NCBI GenBank assembly: GCA_011389655.1 | Contig: JAABTX010000016.1 | Span: 1-43,535 of the forward strand | Reading direction: 5' to 3' | DNA: 43,535 nt | From: Thioalkalivibrio sp. | GTDB taxonomy: Bacteria; Pseudomonadota; Gammaproteobacteria; Ectothiorhodospirales; Ectothiorhodospiraceae | Shown: piece after piece, positions 8,716 through 16,131 of the stretch | Layout: each line of letters begins with the position of its first letter | Numbering within the stretch: position 1 is the stretch's first letter | Made by a program: the position numbers and the translations under genes | Notes under the pieces: model-generated | The model's input: the letters and a program-made list of their open reading frames with translations, nothing else | Database searches by the model: none | Told to the model about the DNA's origin: nothing

Positions 8716-8743
8716 TTCAGAATCGCCACGCTTCGACTATATT
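8716..8743 (+). promoter_or_regulatory. Weak candidate promoter upstream of psiE (first copy)
   Basis: TATATT at 8738-8743 with TTCAGA at 8716-8721 (16-bp spacing), about 110 bases before the psiE start. An inverted repeat GCCGGGC/GCCCGGC at 8679-8706 just upstream could end scpB transcription. No Pho box was recognised. Confidence 0.25.
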
Positions 8744-8852
8744 CCTTCCGTGGAACCGGGCGCCGGTCGCGCCGCGGCGCTGCGTGCGGTTCGGTGTGAT
8801 CCGGGTGTTCACCCGACCCGCAGCGATGCATCAATCAGGAGACGACCCAGAC

Positions 8853-9266
8853 ATGTCGGACAAAGTCTTCTCGCTGAGCAAGCGGGTCGGAATCAGGATG
8901 GCGGAGACCTTCCAGCTGGTGCTTCTGTTCCTGGCCGGGTTCGGAATCCTGTGGGCGACGATCATCGAGGTCGGGAAGGTGTTCGACAAGGGCGGCCCGG
9001 ATCTCGGTGACGTGCTGCTGCTGTTCCTGCTGATCGAGCTCGCCGCGATGGTTGCGATCTACTTCAAGACCAATCGGCTTTCGGTGCGCTTCCTGGTCTA
9101 CATTGCCATCACGGCCCTGACACGGGTGCTGGTGGTGGATGCCAAGTACATGGAGAACCCGCAGATCCTGACGCTGGTCGGTGCGATCTTCGTGCTCACG
9201 CTCGGCGTATTCATCCTGCGCATGTGCGAGGTCTGGTTTGGAGTGGATGACGAGGCGAGGGATTGA
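8853..9266 (+). CDS. PsiE family membrane protein (copy 1)
   Basis: A 137-residue protein with four predicted transmembrane segments (about residues 20-42, 52-70, 76-95 and 103-122) and the PsiE pattern: LLFLLIELAAMVAIYFKTNRLSVRFLVYIAITALTRVLVVD. PsiE was named as a phosphate-starvation-inducible gene in E. coli; its molecular function is unknown. The frame runs open upstream to 8697, but the ATG at 8853 has CAGGAGAC nine bases before it and begins the conserved sequence. It is convergent with moaB. A second PsiE gene lies at 11533. Confidence 0.87.
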   Translation: MSDKVFSLSKRVGIRMAETFQLVLLFLAGFGILWATIIEVGKVFDKGGPDLGDVLLLFLLIELAAMVAIYFKTNRLSVRFLVYIAITALTRVLVVDAKYMENPQILTLVGAIFVLTLGVFILRMCEVWFGVDDEARD

Positions 9267-9303
9267 ACGCGTTCCGCTTGCCGGCAGGGAGCGCCGCCGG
9301 CTC

Positions 9304-9816
9304 TCACTCGGCCAGCCGCGGCATCAGCATGGTCAGGTTGCAGGGATGGGTACCGGAATCAAGCTGTGCCGCGATGATTCGTGTCCATGCGGTCCGGCAG
9401 GCATTGCGCGAGCCGGGAAGCACGAAGATGAAGGTCCGGTTGGCAACGCCCGACAGCGCGCGCGACTGGAGGCTCGAGGTCCCGATCTCCTCGTAGGAGA
9501 GATGACGGAAGAGTTCGCCGAAGCCCTCGATCGTCTTGTCCAGCAGCGGCACGACGGCCTCCGGGGTGCCGTCACGGCCGGTGATGCCGGTACCCCCGGT
9601 GGCCAGGATGCAGTCGATCCCGGGATCGGCGATCCAGCGCGAGACCTCGGCCCGGATCGCATAGATGTCGTCCCGGACCAGCCGGCGGTCGGCAAGGCGA
9701 TGACCGGCGCCCTCGAGGAGTTCCGCGAGTGTCGCCCCGGAGCTGTCGTCCTCAAGGCTGCGGCTGTCGGAGACGGTGAGCACGGCGATGTTCAGGGACT
9801 GGCTCTTCCGGGTCAT
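9304..9816 (-). CDS. moaB: Molybdenum cofactor biosynthesis protein B (MoaB/MogA family)
   Basis: A 170-residue MoCF-domain protein. The molybdopterin-binding signature [19 protein letters not shown] and the downstream [22 protein letters not shown] match MoaB, which is related to the MogA adenylyltransferase that activates molybdopterin. No other molybdenum cofactor gene is in the window, so it stands alone here. The start has AAGGAAT upstream on the minus strand. It is convergent with psiE and divergent from rluB (64-base gap). Confidence 0.93.
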   Translation of the reverse strand: MTRKSQSLNIAVLTVSDSRSLEDDSSGATLAELLEGAGHRLADRRLVRDDIYAIRAEVSRWIADPGIDCILATGGTGITGRDGTPEAVVPLLDKTIEGFGELFRHLSYEEIGTSSLQSRALSGVANRTFIFVLPGSRNACRTAWTRIIAAQLDSGTHPCNLTMLMPRLAE

Positions 9817-9880
9817 GGCACGGATTCCTTTTTCGTGTATCGTCGGCAGCCATCATAGTCAGCCCTTGCGAGCCTTCAAG

Positions 9881-10696
9881 ATGGCGGAGCGTCTGCAGAA
9901 ATATCTCGCGGCCCGGGGGCTTGGCTCCCGGCGGCAGATCGAGGGCTGGATCGAACGCGGCGAGGTCCGGGTCAACGGCCGGGTTGCGCAACTGGGCGAG
10001 CAGGTGGATCCGGATGACACCATCCACGTCCGTGGTCGTCCGGTCAGCACGAGGGTGGGCGCCGCGCGCTGGCTGGCGTATCACAAGCCCGAGGGCGAGA
10101 TCTGTTCCCGCTCCGATCCCGAGGGACGCCGCAGCGTGTTCGCGTCCCTGCCGAGATTACGCGGTCAGCGCTGGGTCTCCGTTGGCCGTCTGGACCTGAA
10201 CACGTCGGGACTGCTGCTGTTCACCACGGATGGTGCCCTGGCCCACGCGCTGATGCACCCGTCGCGCGCACTGGTGCGCGAGTACGCGGTGCGGGTGCTG
10301 GGGGAAGTGCCGGCATCCATGCAACAGTCGCTGCTGGAGGGCGTGGAGCTGGAGGACGGTCAGGCCCGGTTCGAGAGCCTCTTGGATGCGGGAGGCGAAG
10401 GAGCGAACCACTGGTTCCACGTGACCGTCACCGAGGGACGCAACCGGCTCGTGCGCAGGCTCTGGGACGCGGTGGGCGTGAGTGTCAGCCGCCTGATCCG
10501 GATCCGCTACGGGCCGGTGGAACTCGGCCGCGGCTTGAAGACCGGACACTACCGCAACCTCGAGGACGCGGAGATACGGGCGCTGTACGACGCGGCAGGC
10601 CTCCGGCCCCCGCGGCCTGCAGGCAGGCGCACGGGCGGACGCAAGCGCGGACGGCCGTCTTCCGCCGGCACCCGGAATCCGCAGCGCGCCCGCTGA
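9881..10696 (+). CDS. rluB: Ribosomal large subunit pseudouridine synthase, RluB-type
   Basis: A 271-residue RsuA-family pseudouridine synthase. An S4 RNA-binding domain occupies about residues 1-60 (ERLQKYLAARGLGSRRQIEGWI), and the catalytic domain carries the signature GRLDLNTSGLLLFTTDG with catalytic Asp105. RluB modifies U2605 of 23S rRNA in E. coli; RluE/RluF/RsuA are relatives, but the S4 domain, length and scpAB neighbourhood favour RluB. The C-terminal 30 residues are an Arg/Gly-rich tail usual in this family. The ATG at 9881 begins the conserved sequence; no clear Shine-Dalgarno sequence precedes it. Confidence 0.92.
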   Translation: MAERLQKYLAARGLGSRRQIEGWIERGEVRVNGRVAQLGEQVDPDDTIHVRGRPVSTRVGAARWLAYHKPEGEICSRSDPEGRRSVFASLPRLRGQRWVSVGRLDLNTSGLLLFTTDGALAHALMHPSRALVREYAVRVLGEVPASMQQSLLEGVELEDGQARFESLLDAGGEGANHWFHVTVTEGRNRLVRRLWDAVGVSVSRLIRIRYGPVELGRGLKTGHYRNLEDAEIRALYDAAGLRPPRPAGRRTGGRKRGRPSSAGTRNPQRAR

Positions 10697-10706
10697 GACC
10701 GTCCGC

Positions 10707-11354
10707 ATGAGCGCCCCGGACACGCGGGAACTGCTGCGCCGCCTGGATGGCGCCTACGGGGCGATGCATTGGTGGCCCGCGGACTCCGTCTTCGAGGTGG
10801 TCGTTGGCGCGGTGCTGACGCAGAACACGCGCTGGGAGAACGTGGAGCGGGCGCTCGCAAACCTCCGCGAGGCGGATCACCTCGACCCGGAACGCATACT
10901 CTCGCTGCCGGAACCCGAACTGGCGGCGCTGATCCGGCCGAGCGGCTATTTCAACGTGAAGGCGCGGCGCCTGGTGAGTCTCGTGCGCTTCATCCAGCGC
11001 AGCGGAGGACTGGAGATGCTGATGCACTGGGACACGCCGCGGTTGAGAACGGCGCTGCTGGGGGTGCACGGAATCGGCCCCGAGACCGCGGATGACATCC
11101 TGCTGTATGCCTTCGGCCGGCCGGTCTTCGTGGTCGACGCCTACACGCGCCGTCTCTTCGCAAGGCTGGGATGGTTTCCGGAACGCGCCGCCTACGAGGA
11201 ACTGCGGCTTCATGTCGAGGGCGAAGTGGGCGCCGATGCCGGCGCACTCAACCAGCTGCATGCGCTGATCGTGGAACACGGCAAGCGACATTGCCGGTCA
11301 CGGCCGATGTGCACGGGCTGCACGCTCGCTGAGATCTGTGCCTTCGGCCGATGA
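10707..11354 (+). CDS. Endonuclease III-related DNA glycosylase (COG2231-like), lacking catalytic Lys
   Basis: A 215-residue helix-hairpin-helix GPD protein. The hairpin GVHGIGPETAD (119-129) aligns with the Nth motif GVGRKTAN, placing Glu126 where the Nth catalytic lysine sits, while the essential Asp is kept (D144 in VVDAYT). This suggests a monofunctional base glycosylase without lyase activity, as in the MagIII/COG2231 group. An Fe-S loop is present as C196-x5-C202-x2-C205-x5-C211, one residue shorter in the first gap than E. coli Nth (x6). The substrate cannot be told from sequence; alkylated purines are a reasonable guess. The gene begins 10 bases after rluB. Confidence 0.85.
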   Translation: MSAPDTRELLRRLDGAYGAMHWWPADSVFEVVVGAVLTQNTRWENVERALANLREADHLDPERILSLPEPELAALIRPSGYFNVKARRLVSLVRFIQRSGGLEMLMHWDTPRLRTALLGVHGIGPETADDILLYAFGRPVFVVDAYTRRLFARLGWFPERAAYEELRLHVEGEVGADAGALNQLHALIVEHGKRHCRSRPMCTGCTLAEICAFGR

Positions 11355-11532
11355 CGGCCGGGATGCGGGCCTCCCGGACCGCAAGAATCGCCGGGATACT
11401 TTAGGCCGTCGGGGACGGTGACGGATAGACTGGTGACCCGAGTTCGGCGCGTGTCCGATTCCGCCGTTTGCCGTTGCGGCGGGGGGATGGGGCGGCACCG
11501 CGCGGGGTGCGGTCGACAACACTGGGGATGGT

Positions 11533-11964
11533 ATGAATCTGGACAGACTGAGCCGGCGGGCATTGCACGGGACCGAGATTGCGGTGCTGGCCGTGATTGC
11601 AGTGGCGACCGTGATCGCCATCCTCCAGGAGATCGCGCTGATGGTGCGCAACCTGGAGGTCACGCTGGCGGACCTGCTGCTGCTGTTCATCTTTCTCGAG
11701 GTGCTGGCGATGGTCGGCATCTACTACAAGTCCGGACGCCTGCCGGTACGCCTGCCGCTGTACATTGCGATCGTCGCCCTGGCCCGCTACATCATCATCG
11801 ACATGAAGGCGATGGAGTTCTGGCAGCTGATGGGCGCCGCCTTCGGCATCCTGCTCATCACGCTGGCGGTTCTCGTGCTGCGCTATGGCCACGTCCGCTT
11901 CCCCTATGTCGACGAGGGGGGGGAGGAGCCCGACCACGAACGCGCCGATTCACCCCCGAGATGA
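11533..11964 (+). CDS. PsiE family membrane protein (copy 2)
   Basis: A 143-residue protein with four transmembrane segments and the same core as the 8853 gene (LLLLFIFLEVLAMVGIYYKSGRLPVRLPLYIAIVALARYIIID). It differs by an acidic C-terminal tail of about 20 residues. GGGGAT precedes the ATG. The stop overlaps the next start (ATGA), coupling it to the COG4255-like gene. The 178-base gap before it holds GATACT (11395-11400) as a possible -10 and a GC hairpin (CCGCC/GGCGG near 11461-11485). The molecular function of PsiE is unknown. Confidence 0.87.
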   Translation: MNLDRLSRRALHGTEIAVLAVIAVATVIAILQEIALMVRNLEVTLADLLLLFIFLEVLAMVGIYYKSGRLPVRLPLYIAIVALARYIIIDMKAMEFWQLMGAAFGILLITLAVLVLRYGHVRFPYVDEGGEEPDHERADSPPR

Positions 11965-12884
11965 CCCGGCCGATCGAAGTGCTGGTACCCGGACTCTGGA
12001 GCCGGCGGGGTGATGCGCCTGACCCGAGGACGCCCGGGCTGCTGGCGAAGATACTCGGGCGCGGCGAGATGGCGCCGAGCACCGCCGTCGGCTGGGAGGA
12101 CGCGGCCGCCGCCCGGTTGGGCTTCAGGCCTTCCGTCTCGGGTCGACGGCGCTGGCTCGCGGTGCCGGTCTCGCTGACTGCCGGCATGACCGACGTCGTG
12201 GCGCAGGCGGTCGGGGACCTCGGCCCCGAGGACAGTGCGGCGCTCGTGCAGTCGATTCTTCCCGAGCTTGAGGCGGCGTCGGCCGCGCTTCGCGAGACCT
12301 CACCCGGCCTGTTCGAGCTGAAACTCGATGCCGAGGGCGACTGGGACATGCCACCGCCCTCGGCCGCGGTTGGCCGGCCGATCCGCACCCCGCGCCTGGA
12401 GAGCCCGGCCGCCCGGCGTCTGCAGGTGCTCGGCACCGCGGTGCAGATGGCGTGGTTCAACCATCCAGTGAACGCAGAGCGCGCGCGCAGGGGGCATGCT
12501 CCCGTGCATGGGCTCTGCTTCTGGTCGCCGGGCATTCGCGACGGCACACCCGCGGTGCGCGGCATCGCCGGGGGCGGGGCGATCGCCGCCTGGCTGGCGG
12601 AGGCTGCCGGGGTGGCGTGGTCGGCTGACCCGCTGTGCCGCGAGGCGGACCTCGCCGTGCTGGATGCGCTTCAGCGTGCGGAGCACGCCGGGCGCCGCGA
12701 TGAGATGCTCGGGTCACTGTCCGGAGATCTTCTGGCCCCGCTCCTGACCCGTCTGCGCGAGGGCGCGGCCGACGAGTTGCGGCTGCACGACCCGGGTACC
12801 GCCGTCCTGCGGCTGCGGCGGAGTGACTGGCGCCGCTTCTGGCGGCGGCCCCGGAGCCTCGCCGCGATGACCTGGGGAACCTGA
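11961..12884 (+). CDS. COG4255-like conserved protein (cofactor-independent phosphoglycerate mutase-like annotation)
   Basis: A 307-residue soluble protein. Residues 160-190 (VQMAWFNHPVNAERARRGHAP then FWSPG) match the signature of a family I recall as COG4255, in which a helix ends with NHPVN.AR...GL.PVNSLWFWGGG; here the last part is degenerate. Members are often labelled phosphoglycerate mutase without biochemical proof. The frame is open upstream to 11418, but the ATG at 11961 overlaps the psiE stop and starts with hydrophobic sequence typical of the family (IEVLVPGLW). In many relatives this gene precedes recJ; here prfB follows after 77 bases. Confidence 0.7.
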   Translation: MTRPIEVLVPGLWSRRGDAPDPRTPGLLAKILGRGEMAPSTAVGWEDAAAARLGFRPSVSGRRRWLAVPVSLTAGMTDVVAQAVGDLGPEDSAALVQSILPELEAASAALRETSPGLFELKLDAEGDWDMPPPSAAVGRPIRTPRLESPAARRLQVLGTAVQMAWFNHPVNAERARRGHAPVHGLCFWSPGIRDGTPAVRGIAGGGAIAAWLAEAAGVAWSADPLCREADLAVLDALQRAEHAGRRDEMLGSLSGDLLAPLLTRLREGAADELRLHDPGTAVLRLRRSDWRRFWRRPRSLAAMTWGT

Positions 12885-12922
12885 GGCTGGAACCTGCGGC
12901 GACTCCGTGCAGGCCGATGTCT

Positions 12923-12931
12923 TGCTATACT
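12923..12931 (+). promoter_or_regulatory. Candidate extended -10 promoter for prfB
   Basis: TGC followed by TATACT forms an extended -10 element 30 bases before the prfB ATG. No -35 match is evident. The same nonamer TGCTATACT recurs at 24374-24382. Confidence 0.5.
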
Positions 12932-12961
12932 AAGCGGCTTTTCGGACCGGAAGCACCTCCC

Positions 12962-14057
12962 ATGGAACTGAACGCTTACTACGCCAACATCGCTGACCTG
13001 CAAGGCCGCCTGGAAGGCCTTAGGGGGTATCTTTGACTTCGCCGAGCGGGAAGAGCGGCTCGAGGAAGTGATGCGCGAACTGGAGTCGCCCGATGTCTGG
13101 AACGAACCGGACCGGGCGCAGGCGCTCGGCCGCGAGCGTGCGCAACTGGAAGCGGTAGTCCTTGACATACGGGAGATCGAAGGGCAGCTGGAAGACAGCA
13201 AGGCCCTGCTCGAGCTCGCGGAGGCGGACGAGGATGCCGAGACGGTCTCCGCGATCGAGTCCGATCTCGCGAAGATCAACCGGCGGGTCGAGGGCCTCGA
13301 ATTCCGCCGCATGTTCTCCGGCGAAATGGATGCCGCGAACGCCTACCTGGACGTCCAGGCCGGGTCCGGGGGCACCGAGGCCCAGGACTGGGCGAACATG
13401 CTGCTGCGCATGTATCTCCGCTGGGGCGAGCGCCGGGGCTTCGGCACCGAGATCATCGAGCTCTCAGAGGGCGATGTGGCCGGGATCAAGAGTGCGACGG
13501 TACGTTTTCAGGGCGATTACGCCTTCGGGTGGCTGCGCACCGAGACCGGCGTGCACCGGCTGGTCCGGAAGTCCCCCTTCGATTCCGGCAACCGACGCCA
13601 CACCTCCTTCGCCGCGGTCTTCGTGTCGCCCGAGATCGACGACTCGTTCGAGATCGAGATCAACCCCGCGGACCTGCGCGTGGACACCTACCGGGCCAGT
13701 GGCGCCGGGGGGCAGCACGTGAACCGGACGGAATCGGCGATCCGGATCACCCACATGCCCTCGGGGATCGTGGTGGCCTGTCAGAACGACCGCTCCCAGC
13801 ACAAGAACCGCGACACGGCGATGAAACAGCTCAAGGCAAAGCTCTACGAGATGGAGATGCAGAAGCGCAACGCCGAGAAGCAGGCGGAGGAGGACGCGAA
13901 GTCCGACATCGGCTGGGGAAGCCAGATCCGTTCCTATGTGCTGGATCAGTCGCGGATCAAGGATCTGCGGACCGGCGTGGAAGTGGGCAATACTCAGGCG
14001 GTGCTGGACGGCGATCTCGACCCGTTCGTCGAGGCCAGCCTCAAGAGCGGGCTGTGA
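12962..14057 (+). CDS. prfB: Peptide chain release factor 2 (programmed +1 frameshift)
   Basis: RF2 recognises UGA and UAA stop codons and triggers peptide release on the ribosome. Translation starts at the ATG at 12962, reads 24 codons to CTT at 13031-13033, meets an in-frame TGA at 13034-13036, and must shift by one base to continue from GAC at 13035 to the stop at 14057. The product is 364 residues. The stop-codon-reading tripeptide SPF is at 204-206 and the catalytic GGQ at 249-251, each one residue before the E. coli positions. The GTGA at its end overlaps a possible lysS start. Confidence 0.97.
13022..13037 (+). promoter_or_regulatory. prfB autoregulatory +1 frameshift site
   Basis: The classic signal is intact: an internal Shine-Dalgarno AGGGGG, three bases (TAT), then CTT TGA C. 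When RF2 is scarce the ribosome pauses at UGA and slips from CUU into the +1 frame, so RF2 controls its own synthesis. Confidence 0.97.
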
Positions 14058-14062
14058 AACCG

Positions 14063-15556
14063 ATGGACGCGCAGGATCCCGACGAGAACCGCCTGATCGC
14101 GCAACGGCGCGAGAAGCTCGCGGTCCTGCGCGGCGACGGCCCCGCGTTTCCGAACGACTTCCGCCGCGACAGCCTGGCCGCCGACCTGCATGCCCGGCAC
14201 GACGCCACCGAACCGGAGGCGCTGGAGGCGTCGGGCGTCGAGGTGGCGGTCGCCGGCCGGATGCTGGGCAAGCGCGTGATGGGCAAGGCGAGTTTCGCGA
14301 CCGTGCGCGACATGTCCGGGGACATCCAGTTGTTCGTGCAGCGCGACAGCCTCCCGGATGGTGTCTACGGGGCCTTCAAGCAGTGGGATCTCGGCGACGT
14401 GCTGGGCGCGCGGGGCACGCTGTTCAAGACACGCACCGGCGAGCTGTCGGTGAAGGTGACGGAACTGCGACTGCTGACCAAGAGCCTGCGGCCATTGCCC
14501 GAGAAGTTCCACGGTCTCTCGGATCTCGAGACCCGCTACCGGCAGCGATACGCCGATCTGATCACGTCGCTTGAGACGCGGGACCTGTTTCGCCGGCGAA
14601 CGCAGATCATCGAGCACATCCGCCGGTACTTCACGCGGGCCGGTTTCCTCGAGGTCGAGACCCCGATGATGCAGGCCATTCCCGGCGGGGCCACGGCGCG
14701 GCCCTTCGTCACCCACCACAATGCACTGGGCATGGACCTGTACCTGCGCATCGCCCCGGAACTGTTCCTGAAGCGGCTGGTGGTCGGCGGCTTCGAGAAG
14801 GTCTTCGAGATCAACCGCAATTTCCGCAACGAGGGGCTCTCCACGCGGCACAACCCAGAGTTCACGATGCTGGAGTTCTACGAGGCCTTCGTGACCCATC
14901 ACGAGTTGATGGATCGCACCGAGGAACTGGTGCGGGGGCTGTGCCGGGAGGTGCTCGGCACGACCGTGATCGAGTACCAGGGACAGCGTCACGACGTCGC
15001 GCCACCGTTCGCCCGGCTGACGGTGCGCGAGTCCATTGTCGCGTTCAACCCCGGGATCGGCGACGCGGACCTCGACGATGCGGAGCGGATGCGGGCCCAT
15101 TGCCGCGAGCTGGGAATTCCGCTGAAGCCCGAATACGGGCTGGGCAAGCTGTGGATCGAGGTCTTCGAGAAGACGGTCGAACCGAATCTGCTGGATCCCA
15201 CCTTCATCACCGCCTACCCCACCGAGGTCTCGCCGCTGGCCCGCCGCAGCGACGGGGACCCCTTCGTCACCGACCGTTTCGAATTCTTCGTCGGCGGCCG
15301 CGAGATCGCGAACGGGTTCTCCGAGCTCAACGACCCGGAGGACCAGGCCGAGCGGTTCCGTTCCCAGGCGCGGGACAAGGAGGCGGGAGACCTCGAGGCC
15401 ATGCACTATGACGCCGATTTCATCCGTGCCCTGGAATACGGTCTGCCCCCGACGGCCGGAGAGGGTATCGGCATCGATCGTCTGGTGATGCTCCTGACCG
15501 ATTCCCCCTCGATCCGGGACGTGCTGCTGTTCCCGCACATGCGCCCCGAGGCCTGA
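14063..15556 (+). CDS. lysS: Lysine--tRNA ligase (class II)
   Basis: Charges tRNA-Lys. The 497-residue protein follows E. coli LysS nearly throughout: [17 protein letters not shown] at the N-terminus, the OB-fold anticodon domain ([18 protein letters not shown]), motif 1 ([11 protein letters not shown]), motif 2 ([21 protein letters not shown]) and motif 3 ([12 protein letters not shown]). Two starts are possible: ATG at 14063 or GTG at 14054, which overlaps the prfB stop. I chose the ATG; neither has a strong Shine-Dalgarno sequence. It pairs with prfB as in many gammaproteobacteria. A REP array begins 38 bases after its stop. Confidence 0.96.
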   Translation: MDAQDPDENRLIAQRREKLAVLRGDGPAFPNDFRRDSLAADLHARHDATEPEALEASGVEVAVAGRMLGKRVMGKASFATVRDMSGDIQLFVQRDSLPDGVYGAFKQWDLGDVLGARGTLFKTRTGELSVKVTELRLLTKSLRPLPEKFHGLSDLETRYRQRYADLITSLETRDLFRRRTQIIEHIRRYFTRAGFLEVETPMMQAIPGGATARPFVTHHNALGMDLYLRIAPELFLKRLVVGGFEKVFEINRNFRNEGLSTRHNPEFTMLEFYEAFVTHHELMDRTEELVRGLCREVLGTTVIEYQGQRHDVAPPFARLTVRESIVAFNPGIGDADLDDAERMRAHCRELGIPLKPEYGLGKLWIEVFEKTVEPNLLDPTFITAYPTEVSPLARRSDGDPFVTDRFEFFVGGREIANGFSELNDPEDQAERFRSQARDKEAGDLEAMHYDADFIRALEYGLPPTAGEGIGIDRLVMLLTDSPSIRDVLLFPHMRPEA

Positions 15557-15594
15557 CGCCCCCCATCGCCGTGCGGGATCACCTCCCGCCGGGT

Positions 15595-15789
15595 CCCGTG
15601 GGAGCGGCTTCCAGCCGCGATGCAGCATTGCCTCCCGTGGGAGCGGCTTCCAGCCGCGATGCAGCGTTGCCTCCCGTGGGAGCGGCTTCCAGCCGCGATG
15701 CAGCATTGCCTCCGGTGGAAACGGCTTCCAGCCGCGATGCAGCATTGCCTCCCGTGGGAGCGGCTTCCAGCCGCGATGCAGCGTTGCGT
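15595..15789. repeat. Tandem REP array 1: five 39-bp units
   Basis: Five head-to-tail units begin at 15595, 15634, 15673, 15712 and 15751. Each contains GTGGGAGCGGCTTCCAGCCG, in which GCGGCT-TCC-AGCCGC can fold as a hairpin, followed by CGATGCAGC(A/G)TTGCCT. Unit 4 is the most diverged (GGTGGAAACGG). The GTGG head plus hairpin is the layout of REP elements mobilised by RAYT transposases, none of which is in the window. Because 39 is divisible by three, the array is open in several frames but is not coding. Together with 15790-15876, which holds an inverted repeat, it fills the gap after lysS. Confidence 0.93.
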
Positions 15790-15830
15790 CGATCCCGGCG
15801 TTCGGCGCGCCTGCGGCGCAATGGAACGTC

Positions 15831-15872
15831 CACCCCGTGGTAGATTAGGACCTGGATACACCACGTGGGGTG
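15831..15872 (+). promoter_or_regulatory. Inverted repeat overlapping the RBS of the Cys-rich small gene
   Basis: CACCCCGTGG (15831-15840) can pair with CCACGTGGGGTG (15861-15872) as six plus four base pairs with a two-base bulge and a 20-base loop. The right arm contains the GGGGTG that would act as ribosome binding site for the ATG at 15877, so folding could hide it. This is a prediction from pairing alone. Confidence 0.35.
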
Positions 15873-15876
15873 AAGC

Positions 15877-16086
15877 ATGGGTGGCTGGGGTTGTCCGCAT
15901 GAGGTAAAGGGCGAGTGCCAGCGGGTGCTGGGCCGGCCCTGTGAGCCGGGTATGAAGGGTTGCGTCCTGGCCGGACGCTTCGTGTTCAGCGACCCGGCAA
16001 AGAACACCGCGCGGGCATTGCGCGAGAAGGACGGCTCCCGCCGCGAGGCGCCGGCCGGGCGGCGCCGTGACCCCGGGCGCGACTGA
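15877..16086 (+). CDS. Cysteine-rich small conserved hypothetical protein
   Basis: A 69-residue protein. The first 37 residues contain four cysteines at 6, 14, 22 and 29 (GWGCPHE, GECQ, PCEPGMKGCV) and end in AGRFVFS; the remaining 30 are a charged Arg/Ala-rich tail. I recall similar short proteins in other gammaproteobacteria, but no function is known to me. The regular Cys spacing (7, 7 and 6 residues between) suggests metal or Fe-S binding; this is inference. GGGGTGAAG precedes the ATG. It ends 45 bases before the HAD gene on the same strand, so they may be co-transcribed. Confidence 0.7.
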   Translation: MGGWGCPHEVKGECQRVLGRPCEPGMKGCVLAGRFVFSDPAKNTARALREKDGSRREAPAGRRRDPGRD

Positions 16087-16131
16087 GCGCATCCCAAGGC
16101 TTCGTCCCCCCGGCTGCCGAAACGAAACGCG

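Noticed and set aside
13529-14062. N-terminal extension of lysS by 178 codons
   Set aside because: It overlaps the end of prfB in another frame; LysS homology begins after 14063.
15595-15789. CRISPR array
   Set aside because: Spacers are identical between units and the repeat is a short REP hairpin; no cas genes are present.
15571-15843. Open reading frames through the tandem array ([13 protein letters not shown] repeats)
   Set aside because: The 39-bp period is a multiple of three, so the repeat stays open by arithmetic; the unit is a REP-type hairpin.
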